64,000 nt of DNA, taken from NCBI GenBank assembly GCA_039029395.1, contig JBCCGG010000008.1:89592-153591 (forward strand), read 5' to 3'. The position numbers were made by a program, and so were the translations under genes. The stretch comes from JBCCGG01 sp039029395. GTDB taxonomy: Bacteria; Pseudomonadota; Alphaproteobacteria; Kiloniellales; JAKSDN01. A model generated the notes under the pieces. That model saw nothing but the letters and a program-made list of their open reading frames with translations. It made no database searches and was not told where the DNA came from. Shown here one piece after another: positions 28,562 through 36,573 of the stretch; position 1 is the first letter of the stretch; every line of letters starts with the position of its first letter.

Positions 28562-29404
28562 ATGAGCGCCCCCTACAAGGTGCAGTACGCTCCGATGCCG
28601 GTCGAGGCCGGTCGGGACATGAGGCTAAGTCGAAATGATTTCGCTGTCCTCATGGCTATCGCCTATCGGGATCGCTTCGGCAAGAACGGTATGGGCTGCA
28701 CGCTGGGCTTCAGAAAGCTGGCAGAAGAGGCCGGCGTCGATCCTTCGCACCTTTCGCGCCACACCAGGCGCCTTGAGGAGCTGGGCTACATCACCGTCAC
28801 CAAGAGCGCGACGGATAAGCGCCGCCGGTCCTATTCGGTTGTCTATTCGACGGCCAATGAAGCAGTCGCCACCGATGGCGACTATCAGGATGCAAACCCG
28901 GGTGCCACTGTGTCACCCGGCGAAAAAGTAGTCGCCACCGATGGCGAGTATCCCGAGGAGATAGTCGCCATCGCGAATTTGCAAGCCATTGAAAAAAAAG
29001 ACAAAGCTCTTCCTAATAGATCTTGTATAAACAAACAAAATAGATCGAGCGAAGCTCTCTCTGCGGCTAATCACGAAAATAGGGGGACTGTGGGACCCCC
29101 ATTCGCTCAGCAAGGGGAGCGTGATCGATCTGCTGTGCCCAAGCAGCGAGAGCTGCCTGTCCTCCAGGACGTGAACCAGAAAACCAGAAACCAAAAGCGC
29201 TTGGCCGCTGAGGAGCGGCTGGGGAATGACCTGGTGAAGGCTCAGCTCATCGAGCCCTTGGAGGATTGGGCTGCGGCCGAAAGGGATCAAGATCTCGGCG
29301 CGACCGCTGAGTACCAGAAGGCCATCGACTGCGAAGCGCGGCACCAAGGCAATGGGCTCAAGTATCTGCTCAAAATCGCCAAGGTTGCGAGGCTTGTGGC
29401 ATGA
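28562..29404 (+). CDS. Winged-helix phage-type protein (replication/regulatory)
   Basis: A 280-residue protein with a winged-helix domain at about 20-98: LSRNDFAVLMAIAYRD, then GFRKLAEEAGVDPSHLSRHTRRLEELGYI. It resembles the N-terminal domain of phage replication initiators and helix-turn-helix regulators in small integrative elements. The middle is low-complexity, with two near-repeats of an ATDG-Y segment (about 102-106 and 121-125). The C-terminus (about 210-280) is charged and helical. Base composition drops in the middle (28980-29060). It is the first gene of the island. The exact role is not established. Confidence 0.6.
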   Translation: MSAPYKVQYAPMPVEAGRDMRLSRNDFAVLMAIAYRDRFGKNGMGCTLGFRKLAEEAGVDPSHLSRHTRRLEELGYITVTKSATDKRRRSYSVVYSTANEAVATDGDYQDANPGATVSPGEKVVATDGEYPEEIVAIANLQAIEKKDKALPNRSCINKQNRSSEALSAANHENRGTVGPPFAQQGERDRSAVPKQRELPVLQDVNQKTRNQKRLAAEERLGNDLVKAQLIEPLEDWAAAERDQDLGATAEYQKAIDCEARHQGNGLKYLLKIAKVARLVA

Positions 29405-29557
29405 CGTGCCATTACATTTCCTGGGTCCTTCCTGGCCAAAACGTGTACGGGGCGGCAAAGTGCGAAAAATATCTAGTGTTTTCAATGATTTATCGATCAT
29501 CCACGCGAGGAAGCCTGGGCTTTTTGCAGCCCTGAGAATGGAGAGTCAGGTTTTGTA

Positions 29558-30088
29558 ATGGTTGAGGATTTGGACAGCGAAACGGGGATCAGCCACAACG
29601 GCAATGGGCAGGACCTGTTCCATGGCGAGCTGCCCAGGCTGGCCAAGGGCTGGTCGATCAATGCGCTCTCGATCGAGCTGAAGCTTGACCGGCGCACGGT
29701 GCGCAAGCGCTTAGCCGTTGTGGAGCCCCTATCCGATGGGCCGAAGGGGCCGCTCTACAGCCTGGCCGACGCGGCCCGCGCCCTCTTTGGCCAACCGACC
29801 TTGAGCCAGGCCGAGGACCTGAACCATCGGATCTTGCGCAACAAGCTGGACGCTTCGGAGATCGATCTTGCCCGCAAGCGCGGCGAGTTCATGCCCCGCA
29901 AGGAGGTAGAGCGCACTGCCGCCAACGTGGCCCGGGAGGAACGGGAGGCCTGGCTCACCTGGCCGGCTCGCGCGGCGCCGATCCTAGCCGACGAATTTGC
30001 GGCCGACCAGGCCGAGCTGAGCCGCGCCCTGGAGCGGGAGATCCGCGCGCACATGGAGGAAAGATCCCGTGAGCCTGACGACACCTGA
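29558..30088 (+). CDS. Phage terminase small subunit (Nu1-like)
   Basis: A 176-residue protein with an N-terminal DNA-recognition helix-turn-helix (WSINALSIELKLDRRTVRKRL) and a helical C-terminus, placed directly before the large terminase with a 20-base overlap. This matches Nu1-type or DUF1441-like small terminases, which recognise the packaging site. A charged C-terminal helix probably contacts the large subunit. The start is ATG 29558. The preceding 153 bases contain no gene and may include the packaging sequence. Confidence 0.75.
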   Translation: MVEDLDSETGISHNGNGQDLFHGELPRLAKGWSINALSIELKLDRRTVRKRLAVVEPLSDGPKGPLYSLADAARALFGQPTLSQAEDLNHRILRNKLDASEIDLARKRGEFMPRKEVERTAANVAREEREAWLTWPARAAPILADEFAADQAELSRALEREIRAHMEERSREPDDT

Positions 30089-32012
30089 GGTCTCAGAGGC
30101 CGAGCGGGTCTATCGCCGGGCCTGGCGCAAGGCCTTCCGGCCCGACCCTTTGATGACCATCAGCGAGTGGGCCGACCAGTACCGCAAGCTATCGTCCCGC
30201 GCCTCGGCCGAGCCGGGCCAGTGGCGCACCCGGCGCACGCCCTACCTGAAAGAGATCATGGATTGCCTCAGCCCGTCGTCACCTGTGGAGCGCGTGGTGT
30301 TTCAGAAGGGCGTGCAGATCGGCGCCACCGAGGCCGGCAACAACTGGCTCGGCTTCGTTATCCACAAGGCCCCCGGGCCAATCCTTTCGGTCATGCCCAC
30401 GGTCGAGATGGCCAAGCGTACCAGCAAGCAGCGCATCGCGCCCATGATCGAGGAAACCCCGGTGCTCGACGCCCTGGTCGAAAACCCGCGCCGCAGGGAC
30501 AGCGGCAACACCGTCTTGAGCAAGGAGTTCCCCGGCGGCGTGCTGATCATGACCGGCGCCAACAGCGCGGTCGGCCTGCGCTCCATGCCGGCGCGCTACC
30601 TATTCCTCGACGAGGTCGACGGCTATCCGGCCGACGCCGACGGTGAGGGCGACCCGATCGAGCTGGCCGTGCAGCGCACCCGGACTTTCGCCCGCCGCAA
30701 GATCTTCCTTGTGAGCACCCCGACGATCACCGGCCTGTCCCGCATCGAGGCGGCCTTCGAGGAAAGCGACCAGCGGCGCCTCCACCTGCCCTGTCCCGAC
30801 TGCGGCCACATGCAGGTCCTGCAATGGGCCAACGTGCAATGGCCCAAGGACCAGCCCGAAGAGGCCGCCTATGCCTGCGACGGCTGCGGCGTGCTGATCC
30901 CCCACGCCAAGAAGCAATGGATGCTGGAGCGCGGCCAGTGGCGGGCCGAGGCCGAGGGCGACGGCCTGACCGCCGGCTTTCACCTGAGCTCCCTCTACTC
31001 GCCGCCCGGCTGGTACTCCTGGGCCCAGGCCGCTAAGGATTTTCTCGCCGCGAAGGACTACCCAGAGCGCTTGAAATCGTGGGTAAACCTGTGCCTGGCC
31101 GAGACCTGGAGCGAGCGCGGCGACGCGCCCGACTGGCAGCGCCTGTTCGACCGGGCCGAGGATTGGCAGCTCGGTCGGGTGCCCTTGGGCGGGCTTTACC
31201 TGACGGCCGGCGTCGACGTGCAGAAGGACCGCCTGGAAGCCGAGGTCGTCGCCTGGGGGCCGAACATGGAAAGCTGGTCGGTCGATTACCGGATCATCGC
31301 CGGTAACCCCTACGAGGCCGAGGTCTGGGCAGAGCTGAGCCAGCTGCTCGACGCGCCCTTCCAGCACGAAGCCGGCGGCATTCTCAAGATCGGCCGCCTG
31401 GCGATCGACAGCGGCTTCTGCACAAGCCAGGTCTACAGCTGGGCGCGCCGGCAAAGCGCCCGCCAGGTCATGGCCGTCAAGGGCAACCCCAAGTCCAGCG
31501 TGGTGCTCGGCTCGCCCTCGCCGGTCACCGTCAATGCCGCCGGCCGCAAGGTCGCCAGCGGCAAGGTCTGGCCGATCGGCGTCAACATCCTCAAGGGCGA
31601 GCTGTACGGCCGCTTGCGCCTGGAGCGGCCCGACGACGGCGGCGCCTTCCCGCCCGGCTTCTGCCACTTCCCCCAGCACGGCGAGGAGTATTTCAAGCAG
31701 CTGACCGCCGAGCAGCTGGTCACCACCAAGAACAAGCGCGGCTACCCGGTGCGCGAATGGGTCAAGACCCGGCCCCAGAACGAAGCCTTGGACTGCCGGG
31801 TGTACGCCATGGCCGCAGCGATCGCCGCAGGCATCGAGAGATGGCAGCCCGAGAGATGGGCCAGGATCGCCAAGGCGCTCGGTGTCCGGGCCGAGACACC
31901 CGAGGAAGAGACGGCCCCTCAGCGGGCGCATGAGGCCCCTACGGAGCCGACCGCCAAATCCAAGCCCGGGCCGACCGTCATTCGCTCCAAGTTCATGGAG
32001 GGCCGGTCGTGA
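30069..32012 (+). CDS. Phage terminase large subunit, GpA family
   Basis: A 647-residue packaging motor. The ATPase half has a degenerate Walker A GVQIGATE at 81-88 and Walker B YLFLDEVD at 177-184. A CxxC pair set (PCPDCG and ACDGCG, about 236-275) forms the zinc-binding insert. The nuclease half (about 370-600) carries aspartates in TAGVDVQKDRLE and LAIDSGF. Translation begins at GTG 30069, overlapping the small subunit. It appears intact. Unusually, the portal gene does not follow: a 2.5 kb insertion intervenes. Confidence 0.92.
   Translation: MSLTTPEVSEAERVYRRAWRKAFRPDPLMTISEWADQYRKLSSRASAEPGQWRTRRTPYLKEIMDCLSPSSPVERVVFQKGVQIGATEAGNNWLGFVIHKAPGPILSVMPTVEMAKRTSKQRIAPMIEETPVLDALVENPRRRDSGNTVLSKEFPGGVLIMTGANSAVGLRSMPARYLFLDEVDGYPADADGEGDPIELAVQRTRTFARRKIFLVSTPTITGLSRIEAAFEESDQRRLHLPCPDCGHMQVLQWANVQWPKDQPEEAAYACDGCGVLIPHAKKQWMLERGQWRAEAEGDGLTAGFHLSSLYSPPGWYSWAQAAKDFLAAKDYPERLKSWVNLCLAETWSERGDAPDWQRLFDRAEDWQLGRVPLGGLYLTAGVDVQKDRLEAEVVAWGPNMESWSVDYRIIAGNPYEAEVWAELSQLLDAPFQHEAGGILKIGRLAIDSGFCTSQVYSWARRQSARQVMAVKGNPKSSVVLGSPSPVTVNAAGRKVASGKVWPIGVNILKGELYGRLRLERPDDGGAFPPGFCHFPQHGEEYFKQLTAEQLVTTKNKRGYPVREWVKTRPQNEALDCRVYAMAAAIAAGIERWQPERWARIAKALGVRAETPEEETAPQRAHEAPTEPTAKSKPGPTVIRSKFMEGRS
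31911..32010 (+). repeat. First copy of a direct repeat: terminase 3' end
   Basis: The last roughly 33 codons of the large terminase gene recur in degenerate form at 32510-32608. Matching blocks include GACGGC, GGGCGC-TGAGG and GCCAAATC, and the encoded VIRSK-ME segment is kept. This is the intact copy. Confidence 0.7.
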
Positions 32013-32232
32013 AAATCATCATCTGACCCTTGAGCTAAACCACTCGCGCGGTCGCCCACTTCGTTCCCACGGCGGTGATCCCGCTCCTACCGGCACCGCC
32101 CTGATTGCGGCTTGGGCGGCGGGCCTGAGGGGCGGGTCATGGAATGGGGGCTTGACCCAATTCAGACGACTGCCCAACTATCCAACACCCCGTTTGGGGC
32201 ACTCAACTCTTTCACGAAGAGGAGGTTTTCAT

Positions 32233-32280
32233 TATGAAAGCCCTATTGAATGCCCCGGTCTTGGAGCTTGCGAACCACTA
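32233..32280 (+). CDS. Possible 15-residue peptide with a strong ribosome-binding site
   Basis: ATG at 32233 lies eight bases after AGAGGAGG, one of the best ribosome-binding sites in the window, and the frame encodes MKALLNAPVLELANH before TAA. A GC-rich CCCC-GTTT-GGGG hairpin precedes it at about 32189. It may be a leader peptide, or the truncated start of a gene whose remainder continues out of frame to 32355. Real translation is plausible but unproven. Confidence 0.35.
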
Positions 32281-32509
32281 ATTCTCAAGAGACACCTAGC
32301 GGGGCAGAATGAGGCAATGATTGAAGCTGGAGAGATTCCAGCGCCTAGGTTTTAGTGGAGCTTAGGTCGAGCTTTGGACCGTGTCCGAGGTGTTGATATG
32401 ATCAGGCGGGTCGTGGTGTCTGTGTGGGAGAGGTATGAAATCCTCCCTCGCATCTTCGGTAGATCCGCTGCCTCACCTCTCGGTGTTCAGCCCGAGGCAC
32501 CCTAGACAA

Positions 32510-32608
32510 AGACGGCTCCTTGCCGGGCGCCTGAGGGCCGTGCAGAGTCGGTTGCCAAATCGGAGCCGCCGAGTGTCGTCATTCGAAGCAAATGGATGGA
32601 GTCTTAGA
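32510..32608 (+). pseudogene. Degenerate second copy of the terminase large-subunit 3' end
   Basis: Read in frame, the last codons encode AKSEPPSVVIRSKWMES then TAG, closely matching the terminase end AKSKPGPTVIRSKFMEGRS at 31911-32012. The upstream part also aligns at base level. There is no open frame leading into it. It is therefore the tail of another, related terminase gene, left by recombination between phage-like elements or by duplication during insertion of the intervening DNA. Confidence 0.7.
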
Positions 32609-32708
32609 GTTTGAGATCACTACTCAAAAAGCATTTTCTAGTGACTAACTCAATCGTAGACGGTATAGATCCAAAGTCTAGTTGTGTGGAAAAATTGGCA
32701 AGAGACTT

Positions 32709-33695
32709 ATGGGCAAGCTCCGCGGCTACATGTCCCCTCTGTACTCCGACGAGGCTCGGGATGATGCTCTGTTTCACTACACTACAGCGGCAGGTCTCAT
32801 CGGCATACTTGAAAGCAAAGAACTTTGGAGCACTGCCTATTTCTGTACAAATGATGAGTCAGAGCTAACCGCTGGTACCGGAATTCTCAAGCCAATGTTT
32901 TGGAGAGCAACTCATGACTTGGTCGACGGAAATGATCCTATGGTGCAAACTTTCAACAACCGCGGCGTGGACATTTTCGATTATGCACGCGATTTCGAGC
33001 AACATATCATAGGGCACATATTTCATCTGTCTTGTGCATACATCACATGTTTCTGCAAACCTACAAGCGAAGAAGACTTCAAGCATGGGCTTTTGAGCCA
33101 ATGGAGGGCTTACGGAGTCGACGGCGGTTATGCACTGCAGTTTAGCAGAAGAAAGTTAGAAGCGGCTATCGAGAAAGCATATAAAGAAAAGAAATTGAAT
33201 TACGATTTGCAGGATGTTTATTATACCGAAGACAATCCACTGAAAGCTGAAGTGGAGAGTCATGAGAACGCATTTGTTGGGGCGTATATTAGGCACCTCC
33301 AAGAATTGGCAGACCAAAATGTTTGGCAAAGGAAATCTTTCACTAGTCCACTTTCAGGCTTATTTGATGGCGCTTTTCTAAGTTTAGTAAATTTTCTTAT
33401 TCAAACAAAGAATCGACACTTTAGTGAAGAGAATGAATGCAGACTTACGCTTTTAGAAGCAGTTGCTTCCGAGGCAGAACTTCTTCCGGTGAACTACTTT
33501 AATCGTGAAGGTCTTGTTGTCCCATACAAAAGAACTCCTCACGAAGACCTACCGATACTTGATTGTATTGAGTGGATCATCATAGGACCGAGCACTCGAG
33601 AGGACGCACGGTACAAGTCAGTTAGCCAGATGGTCAAAACGGCGGGTCTAGAGATAGAAGTGCGCCCGTCAAGAATACCTTTCGTCCGGTTCTGA
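32709..33695 (+). CDS. DUF2971 family protein, probable accessory cargo gene
   Basis: A 328-residue protein that begins, after a short leader, with the DUF2971 opening LFHYTTAAGLIGILESKELWST and includes ITCFCKPTSEEDFKHGLLSQWRAYG. DUF2971 proteins are common on mobile elements and their biochemical role is unknown. The gene is far more AT-rich than its neighbours and has different codon use, so it was acquired separately. It sits alone between terminase and portal, as phage moron or defence cargo genes often do. I start at ATG 32709; TTG at 32682 or ATG 32730 are alternatives. Confidence 0.7.
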   Translation: MGKLRGYMSPLYSDEARDDALFHYTTAAGLIGILESKELWSTAYFCTNDESELTAGTGILKPMFWRATHDLVDGNDPMVQTFNNRGVDIFDYARDFEQHIIGHIFHLSCAYITCFCKPTSEEDFKHGLLSQWRAYGVDGGYALQFSRRKLEAAIEKAYKEKKLNYDLQDVYYTEDNPLKAEVESHENAFVGAYIRHLQELADQNVWQRKSFTSPLSGLFDGAFLSLVNFLIQTKNRHFSEENECRLTLLEAVASEAELLPVNYFNREGLVVPYKRTPHEDLPILDCIEWIIIGPSTREDARYKSVSQMVKTAGLEIEVRPSRIPFVRF

Positions 33696-34186
33696 AATAA
33701 CATGCGAACTTTGGCAATGCTGTAGCTTTACATGTGGCCAAATTACGCAGTTCGGCCCAAGCTTGACACTTTTTCCACGCCCCGTGACACGCTCCTCCAC
33801 CATTACCGCCGGTGCTGAAAACACCTTGACGTAGGCGGACAGCCGCCGCGACAGGCGGCGTTCCTGATTGTATATGCCGGGAGTCCGCGAACTAAGGCAC
33901 TTGGGCACGAACAAGCGAGCACGTCCTACGTCGTGTTCTCAGCTCCCGGCGCCAGGGCCGCCCCCTGGCGATGGCCTGAAAAGCCAAATGTAGGAGCACG
34001 CCCTAGACCACCGTCGCCTTCATTCACGCCGGCCGCCGCCAACGCCGAGCCAACGGCAAGCCGCGCCTTGCCCGCCAGGGCTTCCAACCCGCCAAACGCC
34101 GGCGCGTCTTGGTCTGCAACATGCTGCGCCCCAAGGTCGTCTGGGACGGTTGCCTGGCCCAAGACCCGTAGTTACCCCAGGACTTT
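33696..34186. other. Degraded region after the DUF2971 gene
   Basis: These 491 bases contain no intact gene. The first part is moderately AT-rich with a GCCGCC-GCGACA-GGCGGC hairpin near 33840. From about 34007 the sequence turns GC-rich and an open stretch runs to TAG at 34169-34171, in the same frame as the small gene that follows. It looks like the remains of an older phage gene. Confidence 0.5.
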
Positions 34187-34438
34187 GTGGAGCAGCTGCT
34201 CGCGCGCGACCTCGGCTCGTCCGAGCGCCGGGCGCTCAGGACGATCTGCGAGACCTCCGACATCCAGCAGGTTGGCCGTCGCCGCTTCCTGGTCGCGCCG
34301 ATCGGCCGCGAGATCGAGCTGGTGTTGCACCTCTTCGAGGCCGAGCGCGAGGACCTTGATCCGAGCGACAAAGTCGACGCTGACCACAACGGCCAAGAGG
34401 ATGATAGTTGCGAGGAGACTGACCTGGACGCTGTATAA
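34187..34438 (+). CDS. Small hypothetical protein, possibly the 3' part of a broken gene
   Basis: This frame encodes up to 83 residues from GTG 34187: a helical, charged N-terminal part and an acidic tail (EREDLDPSDKVDADHNGQED). The strong G/C third-position pattern supports past or present coding. The same frame is open upstream (34007-34168) but interrupted by TAG at 34169. It is either a short gene or the surviving end of a larger one. I do not recognise a family. Confidence 0.4.
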   Translation: MEQLLARDLGSSERRALRTICETSDIQQVGRRRFLVAPIGREIELVLHLFEAEREDLDPSDKVDADHNGQEDDSCEETDLDAV

Positions 34439-34470
34439 GCGCCACAACAGATTTTGCAATTGACGGCGAA

Positions 34471-34512
34471 AAATAGCAGCGCTATTTTATTGGAGAAATA
34501 GCGCTGCCATTT
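34471..34512. promoter_or_regulatory. Two tandem operator-like palindromes
   Basis: AAATAGC-AGC-GCTATTT (34471-34487) is a perfect dyad with 7-base arms. AAATAGC-GCT-GCCATTT (34496-34512) is a near copy with one mismatch. They are separated by eight bases, and the whole 42-base block is itself a 17-base inverted repeat with 16 matches. It ends 14 bases before the start of the regulator at 34527. This is the arrangement expected for an autoregulated promoter of a helix-turn-helix protein. Confidence 0.7.
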
Positions 34513-34526
34513 TTGGAGCCGGTTGC

Positions 34527-35156
34527 ATGTCCTTCGATCTCACGACACCACGCTTCGCGCAGCCCGAGGTCCTGAATGTGATCCGAGGTCTCAGTGCTGG
34601 CTTGCTCCAGACCTGGGTTAATCGGGGCCACATCGTGCTTTCTGACCAGAACCCGGGCAGCGGCCGCCGCCGGCTCTATAGCCCGATCGATATTGTGAAA
34701 TTGGCCCTCATGGCTCGTTTGGCGTCCTTTGGGATCAGCGTTCAGTATTCTAAGTCTTTGATAACGATGGTCGAAAAGATCTTTGCTGTCGAAGTTACCT
34801 TTGATTGGGATTGGTATTTTGCAATCAATTACCAGTACGAAATCAGCGTCAAGGTTCCCGAGAAATTCAAACACCTCGGCCCTCTGGAACTCCAGCACCC
34901 TCAGCTTTGGCGGGACTTCAAACTGGGCGACCCGGTGGATCTGCGTGTCTCCGATTTTGTTGAGGTGCAGGGCCTTCCGCATATGCGACGTGATCAGGGT
35001 CAGGGACCCGTCATCCCGGAAAGGCGTCGCGAGTGGGCGGCAAAGGGCTACCACGCCGAGCCTGCCCTGATCCTGCCCATCGGCGAGATCGTTAACGGCA
35101 CCTTGATCCAATTGGAAACGATGGAGGCCGAGGGGGAGGGCAAGGATGATGTCTAG
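34527..35156 (+). CDS. MerR-like DNA-binding protein of the phage island
   Basis: A 209-residue protein whose N-terminal about 75 residues resemble a MerR-type winged helix: LLQTWVNRGHIVLSD, then GSGRRRLYSPIDIVKLALMARLASFGI. The rest has a mixed alpha/beta character and could bind an effector or partner. The preceding GGAG supports ATG 34527. Two tandem palindromes just upstream probably bind this protein. It overlaps the start of the portal gene by 11 bases and so is coupled to the capsid genes; a regulator in this place is unusual. Confidence 0.65.
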   Translation: MSFDLTTPRFAQPEVLNVIRGLSAGLLQTWVNRGHIVLSDQNPGSGRRRLYSPIDIVKLALMARLASFGISVQYSKSLITMVEKIFAVEVTFDWDWYFAINYQYEISVKVPEKFKHLGPLELQHPQLWRDFKLGDPVDLRVSDFVEVQGLPHMRRDQGQGPVIPERRREWAAKGYHAEPALILPIGEIVNGTLIQLETMEAEGEGKDDV

Positions 35157-36552
35157 CCTCTTGAGCCACCTCTTCGCCCCCCTCCGTCGCCGCGCCCTGG
35201 ATGGCGCGGGCGGCGGTCGCCGTTGGGATGGTGCCGGCACGATCGACAACCTCAATGGCTCGGTCTTCCAAGGCTCGGCGACGCTTCGCAAGCGCGCGGC
35301 CCACTTCGTGCACTCCAACCCCTGGGCGGCCCAAGCCCGGCGTGCCCTGGTCGCCTCGATAGTCGGCTCGGGCCTCAAGCCGCAGTCCAACCATCCCAAC
35401 GAGGCCGCGCGCAAGGCGCTGGCCGAGCTGTGGAGCCGCCACGAGCTAGTCATCGACGCCGAGGGGCGCACCGACTTCACCGGCCTCCAGGCCGCCGTGG
35501 TCGGCTCCATGGTGGTCGGCGGCGAAGGCTTCGCCCGCGCCCGCCTGCGCCGCCCCGAGGACGGCCTGGAGGTGCCCTTCCAGCTGCAACTCCTGGCGCC
35601 CGAGCAGGTTGACATGGCCTTGCACCGGGACCAGCCCGAGGGCGCGCGCATCCGGGCCGGCGTGGAGTTCGACCGGCTCGGTCGGCGCGTCGCTTATCAT
35701 GTCTTCCCCACGCACCCGGGCGACCCCCTGGGCATGACCGCCTTGACCGCGCGGCCGCTGCCCGAGGCCTTTGTGGATCACGTCTTCCTGGCGACCGCCC
35801 CGGGCCAGGTGCGCGGCATCTCCTGGCTGGCGCCCGGCCTCTTGCGGCTCCACGAGCTGGATGCCTTCGAAGACGCCACTCTGGTCGGCCAAAAGGTCAA
35901 AGCCCTTTACGCCGGCTTTATCACCGACGTGAACGGCGATGGCGCCGGCTTCGCCGACGGCCAGCCGGGCAGCGTCGCGGAGCACGGCCTGGAGCCGGGC
36001 ACCTTGCGCATGCTTCAGCCCGGCCAGGACATTAAGTTCAGCGACCCCACCAAGGCCGGCGACAGCTACGGCGAGTACGTCAAGACCCAGCTGTGCGCCT
36101 TCGCCGCCTCGGTCGGCCTGACCTACGAGCAGGTCTCCAACGATCTCAGCAACGTCAACTTCTCTTCCATGCGCGCGGGCGCGATCGAGCATCGCCGCTT
36201 CGTGGAGCAAGTCCAGAAGTCAGTCCTGATCCCGCAGTTCTGCCAGCGGGTATGGAACCGCTTCGTGCGCTTGGCCGTGGTCTCCGGCGCCCTGCCGGCC
36301 CGGGACTTCGACCGGGACCCCCGGCCCTATCTCTCGGTCACCTGGCGCCGCCCGGGCTGGCCGCACATCAACCCGGTCGACGACGTCAAGGCCGAGCGCG
36401 AGGCCGTCGAGGCCCGCTTCCGGCCCCGCAGCGACGTGATCGCCAGCCGGGGCCTCGACCCCGAGCAAGTCGACGCCGACATCGCCGCCGACGCCAAGCG
36501 GGCCGGTAGGTCCGAGTCCACCGAGGACGCCATGGAACGTGGCGCCGTCTAG
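35146..36552 (+). CDS. Phage portal protein, lambda family
   Basis: A 468-residue portal protein of the lambda gpB type. Typical features are RKRAAHFVHSNPWAAQARRALVASIVGSG near the N-terminus, the central wing, and YEQVSNDLSNVNFSSMRAG near 325-343. It forms the dodecameric DNA entry channel at a capsid vertex. A GGGGAGGG site precedes ATG 35146; a second ATG is one codon later. It overlaps the regulator gene and is followed 21 bases later by the protease-capsid gene. Confidence 0.92.
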   Translation: MMSSLLSHLFAPLRRRALDGAGGGRRWDGAGTIDNLNGSVFQGSATLRKRAAHFVHSNPWAAQARRALVASIVGSGLKPQSNHPNEAARKALAELWSRHELVIDAEGRTDFTGLQAAVVGSMVVGGEGFARARLRRPEDGLEVPFQLQLLAPEQVDMALHRDQPEGARIRAGVEFDRLGRRVAYHVFPTHPGDPLGMTALTARPLPEAFVDHVFLATAPGQVRGISWLAPGLLRLHELDAFEDATLVGQKVKALYAGFITDVNGDGAGFADGQPGSVAEHGLEPGTLRMLQPGQDIKFSDPTKAGDSYGEYVKTQLCAFAASVGLTYEQVSNDLSNVNFSSMRAGAIEHRRFVEQVQKSVLIPQFCQRVWNRFVRLAVVSGALPARDFDRDPRPYLSVTWRRPGWPHINPVDDVKAEREAVEARFRPRSDVIASRGLDPEQVDADIAADAKRAGRSESTEDAMERGAV

Positions 36553-36573
36553 TCCCTGAAAGGAGAAGATCTA

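Larger units (their letters stand above)
32013..32708. other. Insert between terminase and DUF2971 gene
   Basis: These 696 bases contain no normal-sized gene. They hold a 15-codon frame with a strong ribosome-binding site (32233-32280), a hairpin GCTGGA-GAGAT-TCCAGC near 32325, and a degenerate second copy of the terminase 3' end (32510-32608). Composition shifts from GC-rich to AT-rich toward the right end. It looks like a recombination seam carrying foreign DNA. Confidence 0.6.

Noticed and set aside
28309..28638. Extra gene before the winged-helix protein
   Set aside because: It overlaps a better-supported gene, has no ribosome-binding site and resembles no family.
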